Of a stretch of 64,000 bases of DNA, positions 18,326 through 26,055 are shown one piece after another. Position 1 is the first letter of the stretch. Every line of letters begins with the position of its first letter. The translations under genes and the position numbers were made by a program. Source of the stretch: Hahella chejuensis KCTC 2396. Its GTDB lineage: Bacteria; Pseudomonadota; Gammaproteobacteria; Pseudomonadales; Oleiphilaceae. Location of the stretch: NCBI RefSeq assembly GCF_000012985.1, contig NC_007645.1, forward strand, positions 496,001 through 560,000. Reading direction: 5' to 3'. The notes below the pieces were generated by a model. The model worked only from the letters and a program-made list of their open reading frames with translations. It was not told where the DNA came from and did not search any database.

Positions 18326-19660
18326 ATGGGCAAGTCGATAGTTGTCTGCTGTGATGGTACCTGGAATAGACCGGAATCCGAACAGGATTTGAATTGTCAC
18401 CCCACTAACGTGCTCAAGCTGGTGCGCTCCATCACGCCTTGTCACCACGGTGCTCATCAAGTGGTGTTTTATGATATGGGCGTCGGCGTGAACGGCCTTT
18501 GGGATCGTTTGGCGGGGGGCGCGCTGGGAATTGGCCTATCCGATAATGTTATGGACGCTTATCGCTTCCTGGCTAACAACTGGTCGGAAGGTGATCGCAT
18601 CTATTTGTTTGGGTTCAGCCGTGGCGCTTATACAGTCAGATCTCTCGCCGGCTTCATCCATTTATTTGGGTTGCTGCCGAAATATGAAATGAAGAATTTC
18701 CCTTTAGCCTACCGTTATTATCGCACTCAACCGGAAGAACGCGAGAAGTTGGCGCAGGCCTTCACTGCCCGCCGCTTGATTGACTTGGTGGAAAGTCAGA
18801 ATCGGCGGGTGGAAATTGAGTTTATGGGGGTATGGGACACGGTTGGCGCGCTGGGCGCCCCAATCACAGGATTGCGCACGCTATCCAGACGTTGGGTGGG
18901 GTTTCATGACACCCAGTTATCCGATACGGTGAAGTTCGCCGTACAAGCCCTTGCGATTGATGAGTTGCGCAAGCCGTTCTCCCCGGATCTGTGGACCCAC
19001 CATCCTGACGCTTCCGAGCTGCGTCGTGAGCGCGATAATCAGCGCATACTGCAGGTTTGGTTACCTGGCAATCATTGCGATGTGGGCGGTGGATACAGTG
19101 AAGCGGAACTGTCTGATTTGACGCTGGCGTTCATGTGCGAGCAAGCCAGGGTTCACGGCCTTTACACTGATCCGTCTATGGTGATGACCACTGCTGAAGA
19201 ACATCGCGAAATGGGTTCTTTGCATGATGAGTTCAAAGGGATTTATTCCGCCATGGGGGAATTCTGTCGCCCGATTGGACCCCAGCAGCGGGAAGAATCG
19301 GGCTTAGAGCTTGGGGTGAATGAGAAAATTCATTGCTGCGCGAAAGTCAGGTCAGACAATAAAGGCTCTGGCCTCAACAAAGGCAATCTGTACGCCGCAT
19401 TCAATGATCATGTCCCGCTGTTTTATCCTCGTAGATGTGAACGTATTCTTGTTGATGAGGCGACAGAAAGCGCCACTCTCACTGGAACGGGCGAGCGTTG
19501 TCGGGTGCTGGACTATTCTGGCGTCGGCGCGCGTCTGGAGGCGGTTGGCGCTATCAGCGAGCACAATCGGGTTACAGTCAGACACCCATTATGGGGCGAG
19601 CGTTTTGCGGAAGTGAAATGGCGCAACGGGCAGGAGGCGGGGTTGGCGTTCGCCGCATGA
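18326..19660 (+). CDS. DUF2235 family alpha/beta hydrolase (Tle1-like phospholipase family)
   Basis: A 444-aa protein starting MGKSIVVCCDGTWNRPES, the DUF2235 opening. It has the nucleophile motif LFGFSRGAYTVRSLAGF with Ser98 (GxSxG) and the downstream WLPGNHCDVGGGY block that supplies the likely catalytic His/Asp. The family includes the type VI secretion phospholipase effectors of the Tle1 group, but also standalone cytoplasmic proteins. No VgrG, PAAR or immunity-like gene flanks it, so an effector role is not supported here. RBS: GGGAGGG before the ATG. Confidence 0.85.
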   Translation: MGKSIVVCCDGTWNRPESEQDLNCHPTNVLKLVRSITPCHHGAHQVVFYDMGVGVNGLWDRLAGGALGIGLSDNVMDAYRFLANNWSEGDRIYLFGFSRGAYTVRSLAGFIHLFGLLPKYEMKNFPLAYRYYRTQPEEREKLAQAFTARRLIDLVESQNRRVEIEFMGVWDTVGALGAPITGLRTLSRRWVGFHDTQLSDTVKFAVQALAIDELRKPFSPDLWTHHPDASELRRERDNQRILQVWLPGNHCDVGGGYSEAELSDLTLAFMCEQARVHGLYTDPSMVMTTAEEHREMGSLHDEFKGIYSAMGEFCRPIGPQQREESGLELGVNEKIHCCAKVRSDNKGSGLNKGNLYAAFNDHVPLFYPRRCERILVDEATESATLTGTGERCRVLDYSGVGARLEAVGAISEHNRVTVRHPLWGERFAEVKWRNGQEAGLAFAA

Positions 19661-19755
19661 CGGATTAAGCGGTTCTGTTCCTTTGGCGTCAGGAGGAGAG
19701 TAGAGCGTCTTCAGGGCGTCGATATTAAACGAAAGGAAAGGAGCGCGAAGGGAAA

Positions 19756-20877
19756 GTGAACAGCAGTCTGGACGAGCGCATCAAAAGTCATCAGTACATT
19801 CGCAAGCGCCGCACGCTGATGACGTTCGGTTCCTATTTCCTCACCTTCGCCGTCGCAATGGCGGGGTGGTCGTCGGGCTTGCTTGAACTTAGATATGCAG
19901 TGCATTTTCTCATTATGAGCGTCGCCATTAATGGCGGTTTTTATCTGTGCTTTCTTAGTAATTGGAACCTCAGACGGAAAGATCCCAATCTCACCGAAGA
20001 GCAAATGCTCATCTCTCTGTTTCCTCCGTTATATGTCATGTATTTCATGGATGACAATCAAGCCCGCAGCGCATTGGCGATGGTGGCTATCATCCCTCTT
20101 TTATACGGAATCCTCGGCATCGACACCAAACGTTATATTCGCGTCGCCGCAGCTTATTTCGGAGGTTATCTGGGGCTGCTGGGTTTGTTGTTATGGCAAA
20201 AGCCGCGCCTGGTGACGCCAAACTCTGAATTTGTCCTGTTAACCGCGCTTTTCATGGTGATGGCGCAGATGGCTTTGATTGGTGGTTTTATCAGTAAATT
20301 GCGCGCAAGCCTCAGGGTTAAAAACCATCAACTGAATGAAGCATTGGAAAAAATCAGCGTGATGGCCAGCACGGACGAGTTAACGGGGCTGTGCACCCGC
20401 CGTGAACTGATGAAGCAATTATCCAATGAGTTCAGTCGTTGTAGACGTAGTTCAGGCGCTTTGTCTCTCTGTCTGCTCGACATTGACCACTTCAAACGCA
20501 TCAATGATTCCTATGGCCATCAGGCGGGAGACGCCGTGCTGAAAAAAGTAGCGCAAACCATGCAGTCACTGGTGCGTTCCATCGACTGTTTGGGACGCTA
20601 TGGTGGTGAGGAATTTCTACTGATTCTCCCGCAAACTCCTCTCGACGGCGCATTCATTACAGCTGAGCGATTGCGGCGGGCGGTGATGGACATTCCCTTT
20701 CCGGAAGTGGCGCCGGAATTTCGTGTGACGATCTCCCTTGGCGCTGCGGAGCTGGAGGAGGGCGAAGCTATGGAGACGTTGATCTCCAGGGTGGATAAAG
20801 CGTTATATGCAGCCAAGGGCGCGGGACGCAATCGGGTGGTATCCGCGGAGCAAACCGCGGATACTTTACCTGGCTGA
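19756..20877 (+). CDS. Membrane GGDEF diguanylate cyclase
   Basis: A 373-aa protein with about six hydrophobic segments (residues 20-190), a short coiled linker and a C-terminal GGDEF domain with DIDHFKRINDSYGHQAGD and the active GRYGGEEFLLIL signature. It starts with GTG at 19756 after GGAAAGGAGCG. It follows the DUF2235 gene by 95 bp and may be read from the same transcript. It resembles the GGDEF protein at 15265-16482 in layout. Confidence 0.88.
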   Translation: MNSSLDERIKSHQYIRKRRTLMTFGSYFLTFAVAMAGWSSGLLELRYAVHFLIMSVAINGGFYLCFLSNWNLRRKDPNLTEEQMLISLFPPLYVMYFMDDNQARSALAMVAIIPLLYGILGIDTKRYIRVAAAYFGGYLGLLGLLLWQKPRLVTPNSEFVLLTALFMVMAQMALIGGFISKLRASLRVKNHQLNEALEKISVMASTDELTGLCTRRELMKQLSNEFSRCRRSSGALSLCLLDIDHFKRINDSYGHQAGDAVLKKVAQTMQSLVRSIDCLGRYGGEEFLLILPQTPLDGAFITAERLRRAVMDIPFPEVAPEFRVTISLGAAELEEGEAMETLISRVDKALYAAKGAGRNRVVSAEQTADTLPG

Positions 20878-20883
20878 GCGAGG

Positions 20884-22239
20884 TCAATCGCTGACCGCAA
20901 TGCCACTTGGAACCTGGCTGGGAATCAGTTTACGGAGATTAAGACTGTCCGTGTCCGTCAACGTATGCAGGAAGGCGATCAAGGCGCTGACTTCCGCGTC
21001 CGATAACGGGTTGGGGCGCAGTTCGTTGTTCTGGGCGATTTTGTCCCGTAACGAAACATCCTCATACCCCTGAAAGTCAATCTCATCCAGATCGCTGCGA
21101 GAGGGCATCAAGGCTTGCGATGTGTCGTAATTGTCCAATGACTCCAGCGCATTCAGGTGGTGCCTGACGACGCCTTCCAATGTAGCAAAAGCCCCGCTGT
21201 GGCCGTACGGAGCAGTATGGGCGACGTTACGCAGCGAGGGCGTTTTGAACTTGGCGAAGTCGCTCTGCTCACGACTGGCTTCCGTCCGACCGCGATCCTC
21301 TAGTGGCATACGCGCCTCCGGCCCGGGGCCGATCTGCGGCATGGCGATGTTGTGGAAACTGTGGTCAGTCTGGAATTTACCGCTATGGCAGCTGTCGCAA
21401 CCCGCCGCGCCGTAGAATAAATTCATACCTTCCACTTCCTTCGGACTGAGTGCGTCGACACCGCCTCGCAGATACTGATCAAAACGGCTGTTGTCGGCGC
21501 GAAAGGCGCGGGTTTCAAAGGCGGCGATGGCGTTTGCATAATGAGCGATCTTGATATCGTCGGGCAGACTGATGTTGGGATAAGCAGCCTGAAATAATTC
21601 GACATATTCGGGAATGGCGCGAATGCGTTTCAGATAGCCCTCCCAAATGGGACGGAAGCGGCCATTGCCGGGGCGGACGGAGTCGGCGATTTCATTCTCG
21701 CCGCGTTGCCCGATCATCTCATTGATGTTGGCGATGGGGAACAGCGCCTGCCCGGCCAGTACGTTATCCAACCCGTCTGGCTTTTCCGGGCCGGCAGGAA
21801 TACTGATTTCGCTTGGCTTGTCCGCATTGCCTTCCATGATGCCTTGCCAATTGAGATGAATGAACTCCCGCGCGCCCAGGTTATAAAGATGGGGGGCATG
21901 TCTCCCAATACGACCGGGTACGGCGTCGTCGCCGGAACCTGTGGTGCGATAAGGCCCGATAAAACGCCCGCCTTCGCCGATGCCCAGAGACAGGCCGTCA
22001 GTGGTCGCCAGCAATGGGTTATGGCACGTGGCGCAGGAAATATTGCGGTTGCCGCTCATAATCTTGTCGAAGAAGAGCATGCGTCCCAACTCATATTTAG
22101 CCGGAGCCGGATCGCCATTATCATAGTAATCCGAATCGATCACTGGCGATGGTAAAGACCCTGCGAAGACTTGTGCGCTGGTTAAGACAGTAAGTGCGAT
22201 AGAACGACTTAAGAGATTGTTTTTTATGGAACGAGTCAC
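20884..22239 (-). CDS. Di-heme cytochrome c peroxidase / MauG-family protein
   Basis: A 451-aa exported protein. It has a signal peptide to about residue 27 (VFAGS), a first heme site CATCH at residues 69-73 and a second CDSCH at 281-285, with LGRMLFFD upstream of the first as in bacterial cytochrome c peroxidases. It is longer than the typical 330-aa enzyme, with an insertion between the hemes, closer to MauG-like members. It starts with GTG; its ribosome site AGGGAGA lies inside direct-repeat copy 1, which therefore carries its promoter region. Confidence 0.88.
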   Translation of the reverse strand: MTRSIKNNLLSRSIALTVLTSAQVFAGSLPSPVIDSDYYDNGDPAPAKYELGRMLFFDKIMSGNRNISCATCHNPLLATTDGLSLGIGEGGRFIGPYRTTGSGDDAVPGRIGRHAPHLYNLGAREFIHLNWQGIMEGNADKPSEISIPAGPEKPDGLDNVLAGQALFPIANINEMIGQRGENEIADSVRPGNGRFRPIWEGYLKRIRAIPEYVELFQAAYPNISLPDDIKIAHYANAIAAFETRAFRADNSRFDQYLRGGVDALSPKEVEGMNLFYGAAGCDSCHSGKFQTDHSFHNIAMPQIGPGPEARMPLEDRGRTEASREQSDFAKFKTPSLRNVAHTAPYGHSGAFATLEGVVRHHLNALESLDNYDTSQALMPSRSDLDEIDFQGYEDVSLRDKIAQNNELRPNPLSDAEVSALIAFLHTLTDTDSLNLRKLIPSQVPSGIAVSD

Positions 22240-22246
22240 AGCATTT

Positions 22247-22463
22247 CTCCCTGTAAAAGCTGTCGCAGTAATACTCCCTCTGCTTTGTTTTTTTGTTGTA
22301 GGTTTGTGCAGGGTGACGCGGGTTCCTGCTGGTTCTCGCGTACTTGGCGGGGCGCCTTAACCCATGCTATTTGGCCCTAATTCCCTCTCTCCTCCTCTAC
22401 TTTATCGTTAGGTTGGTGTACGCGACTTTATAAAAATATATTTTCTTTGTAAACAATGAGTTA
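22247..22463. repeat. Direct repeat copy 1 flanking the arsenic segment
   Basis: This 217-bp sequence recurs in the same orientation at 25559-25792. By eye the only differences are one C/T change and a 17-bp insertion in copy 2. It contains the ribosome site and upstream region of the di-heme peroxidase gene. The outer similarity fades gradually after 22463. Confidence 0.95.
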
Positions 22464-22578
22464 TAAGTCATGCAAATTGAGCGGCTTTATCGTGGCTTTG
22501 GAGGAGAGATAGCTATAGGCAAACGGGGGCAACTATCTGAATTTGATCACATCGGGCTAAATCTAATATCAATTATTT

Positions 22579-22600
22579 CATATATGCGATTTTTCATAAT
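22579..22600. promoter_or_regulatory. Candidate ArsR operator upstream of the ars genes
   Basis: CATATATG, CGATTTTT and CATAAT resemble the site at 23751-23770 (ATATATG, TTTTTC, CATATAA). Both lie shortly before ars genes and both have a CATAT-type dyad. The assignment to ArsR is inference. Confidence 0.4.
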
Positions 22601-22649
22601 GCCGTCATACGATGACTTCTCCAACAACCCTAGTTAAGGAGAAGCTACG

Positions 22650-22919
22650 ATGAAGCGCCTGTTTCTGGCCATTGCCCTCGTTCTAGCAGGCACGGCCACT
22701 TTTGCAAGTGAGTTTGATCTACCCGGATTTGTGACTGAAATAGAAGACGGTCGCTTGTGGGTATTCAAAGAAGGCTCAAAAGCACTTGAGGAGTTTAAAG
22801 AGCATGGTGAACCCGGCAAGCAATTTACCAACATTGGTGCGGGCCTCAATGACATGACAGTGAAGGCGGCCGACCAAGCCACGCTTGATGCGTACTTGAA
22901 GGCTTTTCAGCAGAAGTAA
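22650..22919 (+). CDS. Small exported protein of the ars cluster
   Basis: An 89-aa protein with a clear signal peptide (MKRLFLAIALVLAGTATFAS) and a mature part of about 70 residues with FDLPGFVTEIEDGRLWVFK and ends KAADQATLDAYLKAFQQK. It contains no Cys. I do not know its function; its place as the first gene of the ars operon suggests a periplasmic accessory role. RBS AAGGAG is ten bases before the ATG. A small hairpin (22926-22941) follows its stop and could reduce read-through into the next gene. Confidence 0.75.
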   Translation: MKRLFLAIALVLAGTATFASEFDLPGFVTEIEDGRLWVFKEGSKALEEFKEHGEPGKQFTNIGAGLNDMTVKAADQATLDAYLKAFQQK

Positions 22920-22925
22920 GTGCAC

Positions 22926-22941
22926 AGGGCCGCAAGGCCCT
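22926..22941 (+). other. Small intercistronic hairpin
   Basis: AGGGCC, loop GCAA, GGCCCT lies between the 89-aa gene and the first arsC-like gene. There is no T run, so it is more likely an RNA-stability element than a terminator. Confidence 0.45.
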
Positions 22942-22966
22942 TAGCTAACGCCACAAGTGAGGAACC

Positions 22967-23377
22967 ATGAAAAGATCTGTTCTGTTCGTTTGCACGGGGA
23001 ATTCTGCCCGTTCCCAAATGGCTGAGGCGCTTCTGCGAAGCTAGGCTTCTGAGCATTTTGAGGCGTATAGCGCCGGAACCGCCCCGGAAAAGATTGACTT
23101 GCGCGCCATAGAGGCTTTGCAACACTTTGGTGTTTCGACGGAGGACCTCTATTCTAAAAGCCTGGATGAGATGAGAGGTAAGACGTTCGACTTTGTCATT
23201 TCCTTGTGTGATAAGGCGCAGTCGGAATGCCAAAAAGTCACCCAGGGCAAACAGCATTTGGCTTGGGATTTTGAAGATCCTAAAACCCGGCCTGGGACTG
23301 ATCCATTTGGTGTGACATTGGGTGAGCTAAACGCCCGCATCAGGATGTTTGTTTTGGTGAATACAAAGACAAAGTAA
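22967..23377 (+). pseudogene. arsC: arsC-like arsenate reductase with an internal TAG codon
   Basis: From the ATG at 22967 (GAGGAACC before it) the frame reads MKRSVLFVCTGNSARSQMAE, a low-molecular-weight phosphatase P-loop, to codon 25, then TAG at 23042-23044. The same frame then continues without further stops to TAA at 23375-23377, with ASEHFEAYSAG and SLCDKAQSECQ typical of thioredoxin-linked ArsC. The family sequence is thus intact apart from one nonsense codon. A sequencing error, a recent mutation or stop suppression would each explain it. An intact paralog lies at 23780-24256. Confidence 0.75.
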
Positions 23378-23388
23378 TAGAAAAGACC

Positions 23389-23649
23389 ATGGACCCTCTT
23401 CAGCTTTTTAAATGCTTAAGCGACGAAACGCGTCTGCGCAGTCTGTTGCTGATTCAACAAGAAGGCGAACTCTGCGTCTGTGAATTGACCGCCGCGCTGG
23501 ATGAAATTCAACCCAAAATTTCACGGCATCTAGCCCAATTACGAAAATGTGGGTTGCTGCTGGACAGTCGACAGGGGCAATGGGTGTTCTATCGGGTCAA
23601 TCCGGCGTTACTTGCGTGGGTCGAAGGAGGTTCTAAGAGTCACCGCTGA
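23389..23649 (+). CDS. arsR: ArsR-family arsenic-responsive repressor, C-terminus altered by an apparent frameshift
   Basis: An 86-aa winged-helix protein with the As(III)-binding ELCVCEL motif (Cys29, Cys31) in the recognition region and ISRHLAQLRKCGLL as DNA-recognition helix. The family is usually about 115 residues and ends with a Cys pair. Here the frame stops early, but the +1 frame continues as VLRVTADANERFLKASWMQL and ends MGDRPARAKACC at 23734, the expected tail. An extra G in the run at 23625-23630 would explain it. The DNA-binding and metal-binding core is kept, so partial function is possible. Confidence 0.8.
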   Translation: MDPLQLFKCLSDETRLRSLLLIQQEGELCVCELTAALDEIQPKISRHLAQLRKCGLLLDSRQGQWVFYRVNPALLAWVEGGSKSHR

Positions 23650-23750
23650 TGCCAATGAGAGGTTCCTGAAGGCGTCTTGGATGCAACTGTGTGGCATGGG
23701 AGACCGCCCGGCGCGAGCGAAAGCCTGTTGTTAAAAAAATTTCCCCTAAA

Positions 23751-23770
23751 ATATATGTTTTTCCATATAA
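23751..23770. promoter_or_regulatory. Candidate ArsR operator / promoter before the intact arsC
   Basis: ATATATG, TTTTTC, CATATAA forms an AT-rich imperfect dyad 10 bp before the intact arsC start, similar to the site at 22579-22600. It overlaps the GGTGAG ribosome site region only at its edge. Confidence 0.4.
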
Positions 23771-23779
23771 GGTGAGTCG

Positions 23780-24256
23780 ATGAAATTGCTGTTTTTGTGC
23801 ACCCACAATGCTTGCCGCAGCATTTTAGCGGAGAGTTTGGCCCGTCAGATTGGGGCGGGGCTTTGGTCTGTGGCCAGCGCAGGCAGCTCGCCTGCGGGGC
23901 GAATTCATCCTGATACACTGGCGGCTCTGACCGAAAGAGGACTGCCTACAGAAGGATTGCACAGCAAAAGCTGGAATGAGGTAAAGGACTTTCATCCCGA
24001 TGTAGTGATCACTGTTTGCGATCAGGCGGCAGGCGAATCTTGTCCGGTTTGGTTTGGTCAAGCCGCCAAGCTCCATTGGGGGTTGCCGGACCCCTCTAAA
24101 CAAACAGACCCGCAGTCCAAGCGGCATCAGTTTGAACAAGTAATCAATATGCTTGAAACCAAGCTGCTGCTTCTGGTGAAGGTGTCAAGACAGCAACCTT
24201 CTACCCCTAAAGCACAATGGCAGGCAGAACTGGAACGTCTGGAGGAAGAAGAATAA
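23780..24256 (+). CDS. arsC: Arsenate reductase, thioredoxin-coupled low-MW phosphatase type
   Basis: A 158-aa protein with the P-loop FLCTHNACRSILAES (Cys at residue 7, CX5R), a second active-site region VCDQAAGESCPVW and the LPDPSK loop. These are the landmarks of ArsC enzymes that reduce arsenate to arsenite. It carries a charged C-terminal tail (ELERLEEEE). The acr3 ATG follows its TAA directly, so the two are translationally coupled. It is intact, unlike the first arsC-like gene. Confidence 0.92.
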   Translation: MKLLFLCTHNACRSILAESLARQIGAGLWSVASAGSSPAGRIHPDTLAALTERGLPTEGLHSKSWNEVKDFHPDVVITVCDQAAGESCPVWFGQAAKLHWGLPDPSKQTDPQSKRHQFEQVINMLETKLLLLVKVSRQQPSTPKAQWQAELERLEEEE

Positions 24257-25276
24257 ATGGGAATTTTTGAACGTTATCTATCGGTCTGGGTGGCCCTTTG
24301 TATTTTTCTGGGTGTAATACTTGGAAGCTATCTCCCTGATCAGTTTGCCTGGGTCGCGTCACTAGAATGGGCGCATGTAAACCTGGTGGTGGCGGTGCTG
24401 ATCTGGATCATGATCTATCCCATGATGGTCCAGGTGGACTTTACCGCGCTCAAGGATGTCGGCAAAAAACCCAAAGGGCTGGTGTTAACTTTGGTGGTTA
24501 ATTGGCTGATCAAGCCGTTTACCATGGCGGCGTTGGGATGGCTATTCTTCAAAATAGTCTTTGCTGACTTGGTGGACCCACAGAGTGCAAACGAATATAT
24601 CGCGGGCATGATCTTACTGGGAGTAGCTCCCTGTACGGCGATGGTCTTCGTCTGGAGTCAGCTCACCAAAGGCGATCCCAATTACACACTAGTGCAAGTA
24701 TCCGCCAACGACGTCATCATGGTGTTTGCTTTTGCACCCATTAGTGCCTTTTTGCTAGGGGTCAATGATATTACCGTACCTTGGCAAACCTTGCTGCTGT
24801 CCGTGGTGTTATATGTTGTGCTTCCTTTAACTGCAGGCGTGATAACCCGCCATCGACTCGAAGCAGGAGGCGACGGTGCTCGCTTAAAGACCTTTCTACA
24901 TACCTTGAAACCCTGGTCGGTTATTGGCCTGCTGGGGACTGTGATACTGCTGTTCGGGTTTCAGGCGCAAACCATCTTGATCCAGCCACAGACCATCGCG
25001 CTGATTGCCATTCCACTTTTGATTCAGACCTACGGTATTTTTGTGTTGAGTTATGGAGGGGCTCGATGGCTCCGGTTGCCTCATAACATTGCTGCGCCGG
25101 CTTGCCTGATTGGCGCCTCCAATTTTTTTGAACTGGCCGTGGCCGTCGCCATCTCCCTGTTTGGCCTGCATTCCGGCGCCGCCCTGGCCACAGTGGTTGG
25201 CGTGCTGGTGGAAGTGCCGGTGATGCTGTCACTGGTTTATGTGGCTAACCACACCCGACATTGGTTTGTGTATTAA
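24257..25276 (+). CDS. acr3: ACR3-family arsenite efflux transporter
   Basis: A 339-aa membrane protein with about ten helices. It has the conserved Cys126 in [20 protein letters not shown] and [11 protein letters not shown] near residue 55, both diagnostic of the ACR3 (not ArsB) family. It exports arsenite using the proton-motive force. GGAGGAAGAAG of the arsC 3' end serves as ribosome site. It is the last intact gene of the cluster. Confidence 0.95.
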   Translation: MGIFERYLSVWVALCIFLGVILGSYLPDQFAWVASLEWAHVNLVVAVLIWIMIYPMMVQVDFTALKDVGKKPKGLVLTLVVNWLIKPFTMAALGWLFFKIVFADLVDPQSANEYIAGMILLGVAPCTAMVFVWSQLTKGDPNYTLVQVSANDVIMVFAFAPISAFLLGVNDITVPWQTLLLSVVLYVVLPLTAGVITRHRLEAGGDGARLKTFLHTLKPWSVIGLLGTVILLFGFQAQTILIQPQTIALIAIPLLIQTYGIFVLSYGGARWLRLPHNIAAPACLIGASNFFELAVAVAISLFGLHSGAALATVVGVLVEVPVMLSLVYVANHTRHWFVY

Positions 25277-25288
25277 GAGGAAATCCCC

Positions 25289-25435
25289 ATGCATCCATAC
25301 GACATTCTCCCCCTTGCATCTGGCGCTCGATTGGTCGACTCAATATTCTCTGGAGTTTGGCCAAAGGCCAATTTTCTCAGGTTGGCCTTATTTTCTTCTT
25401 GCTCCTTCCACAGGCAGTGGACTCGAGCGGTTTGA
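25289..25435 (+). pseudogene. Truncated ORF at the end of the ars operon
   Basis: A 48-codon frame with a good ribosome site (AGAGGAAA) 12 bp after acr3. The first residues, MHPYDILPLASGARL, resemble from memory the N-terminus of a phosphatase-like protein often found next to acr3; the remaining residues do not continue that family. The gene appears cut off about 15 codons in, followed by unrelated sequence up to direct-repeat copy 2. The family link is uncertain. Confidence 0.4.
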
Positions 25436-25558
25436 TTTCAGTATCGGGTAGCAGAGGAAACGGGCAATTCTCAGACATTGGGAAGCAACCTGAAATAGCA
25501 AGCCCAGACCCACAGGACTTGTAAATCCCCCTTTCAACAAGGTTTGCTCCCGTTATCA

Positions 25559-25792
25559 CTCCCTGTAAAAGCTGTCGCAGTAATACTCCTTCTGCTTTGT
25601 TTTTTTGTTGTAGGTTTGTGCAGGGTGACGCGGGTTCCTGCTGGTTCTCGCGTACTTGGCGGGGCGCCTTAACCCATGCTATTTGGCCCTAATTCCCCCT
25701 CTCCTGGGCTATTCTCTCTCCTCCTCTACTTTATCGTTAGGTTGGTGTACGCGACTTTATAAAAATATATTTTCTTTGTAAACAATGAGTTA
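25559..25792. repeat. Direct repeat copy 2 flanking the arsenic segment
   Basis: The second copy of the 217-bp sequence at 22247-22463, same orientation, with a 17-bp insertion (CCTCTCCTGGGCTATTC) and one substitution. No peroxidase gene is attached to this copy. Weaker similarity to the flank of copy 1 continues for about 40 bp. Confidence 0.95.
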
Positions 25793-25840
25793 CGATGAGC
25801 GCTAATCGAGCGGATTGATTGCGGCATTGGATAGCTGATT

Positions 25841-25948
25841 ATTAATATGGCAATAATATTGGCATGTGAATAATCAGGCGCATGGATGCACCTGCGCGGC
25901 GGCTAGCCGCGGGAGACAGGGTCTGACATGCGCAGATCCTGTCATTTG
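25841..25948 (+). repeat. Hairpin-rich dispersed repeat, copy A
   Basis: This stretch of about 108 bp matches, in inverse orientation, 32599-32706. Shared blocks include GCGCATGGATG, CTGCGCGGC, GCCGCGGGAGACAGGG and TGACATG. The element can fold into CGCGGC/GCCGCG and GACAGG/CCTGTC stems and a GGCGCAT/ATGCACC wobble-containing stem. It starts 48 bp after direct-repeat copy 2. Confidence 0.85.
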
Positions 25949-26007
25949 TACGAGCCATGACCAACGTGCAGAAGGAAGGGCTCAGCGTATCTTGGCGAAA
26001 AAGGGCA

Positions 26008-26025
26008 TCCCCGGTTTCCCGGGGA
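26008..26025 (-). terminator. Terminator-like hairpin downstream of the second PEP-CTERM gene
   Basis: TCCCCGG, loop TTTC, CCGGGGA lies 30 bp beyond the stop of the gene at 26056. On the minus strand it is followed by TGCCCTTTTTCG, a short T-rich stretch. Confidence 0.6.
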
Positions 26026-26055
26026 GTATTCAATGGCCGCACGCTACTCGGTTGA

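Noticed and set aside
18326-19660. DUF2235 protein as a type VI secretion effector
   Set aside because: No VgrG, PAAR, Hcp, adaptor or immunity-like gene is nearby.
25377-25559. 60-aa minus frame starting at repeat copy 2, in the position the peroxidase gene has at copy 1
   Set aside because: It shows no heme motif or signal peptide and no similarity to the peroxidase start. The position is shared only because the repeat carries a ribosome-site-like sequence.
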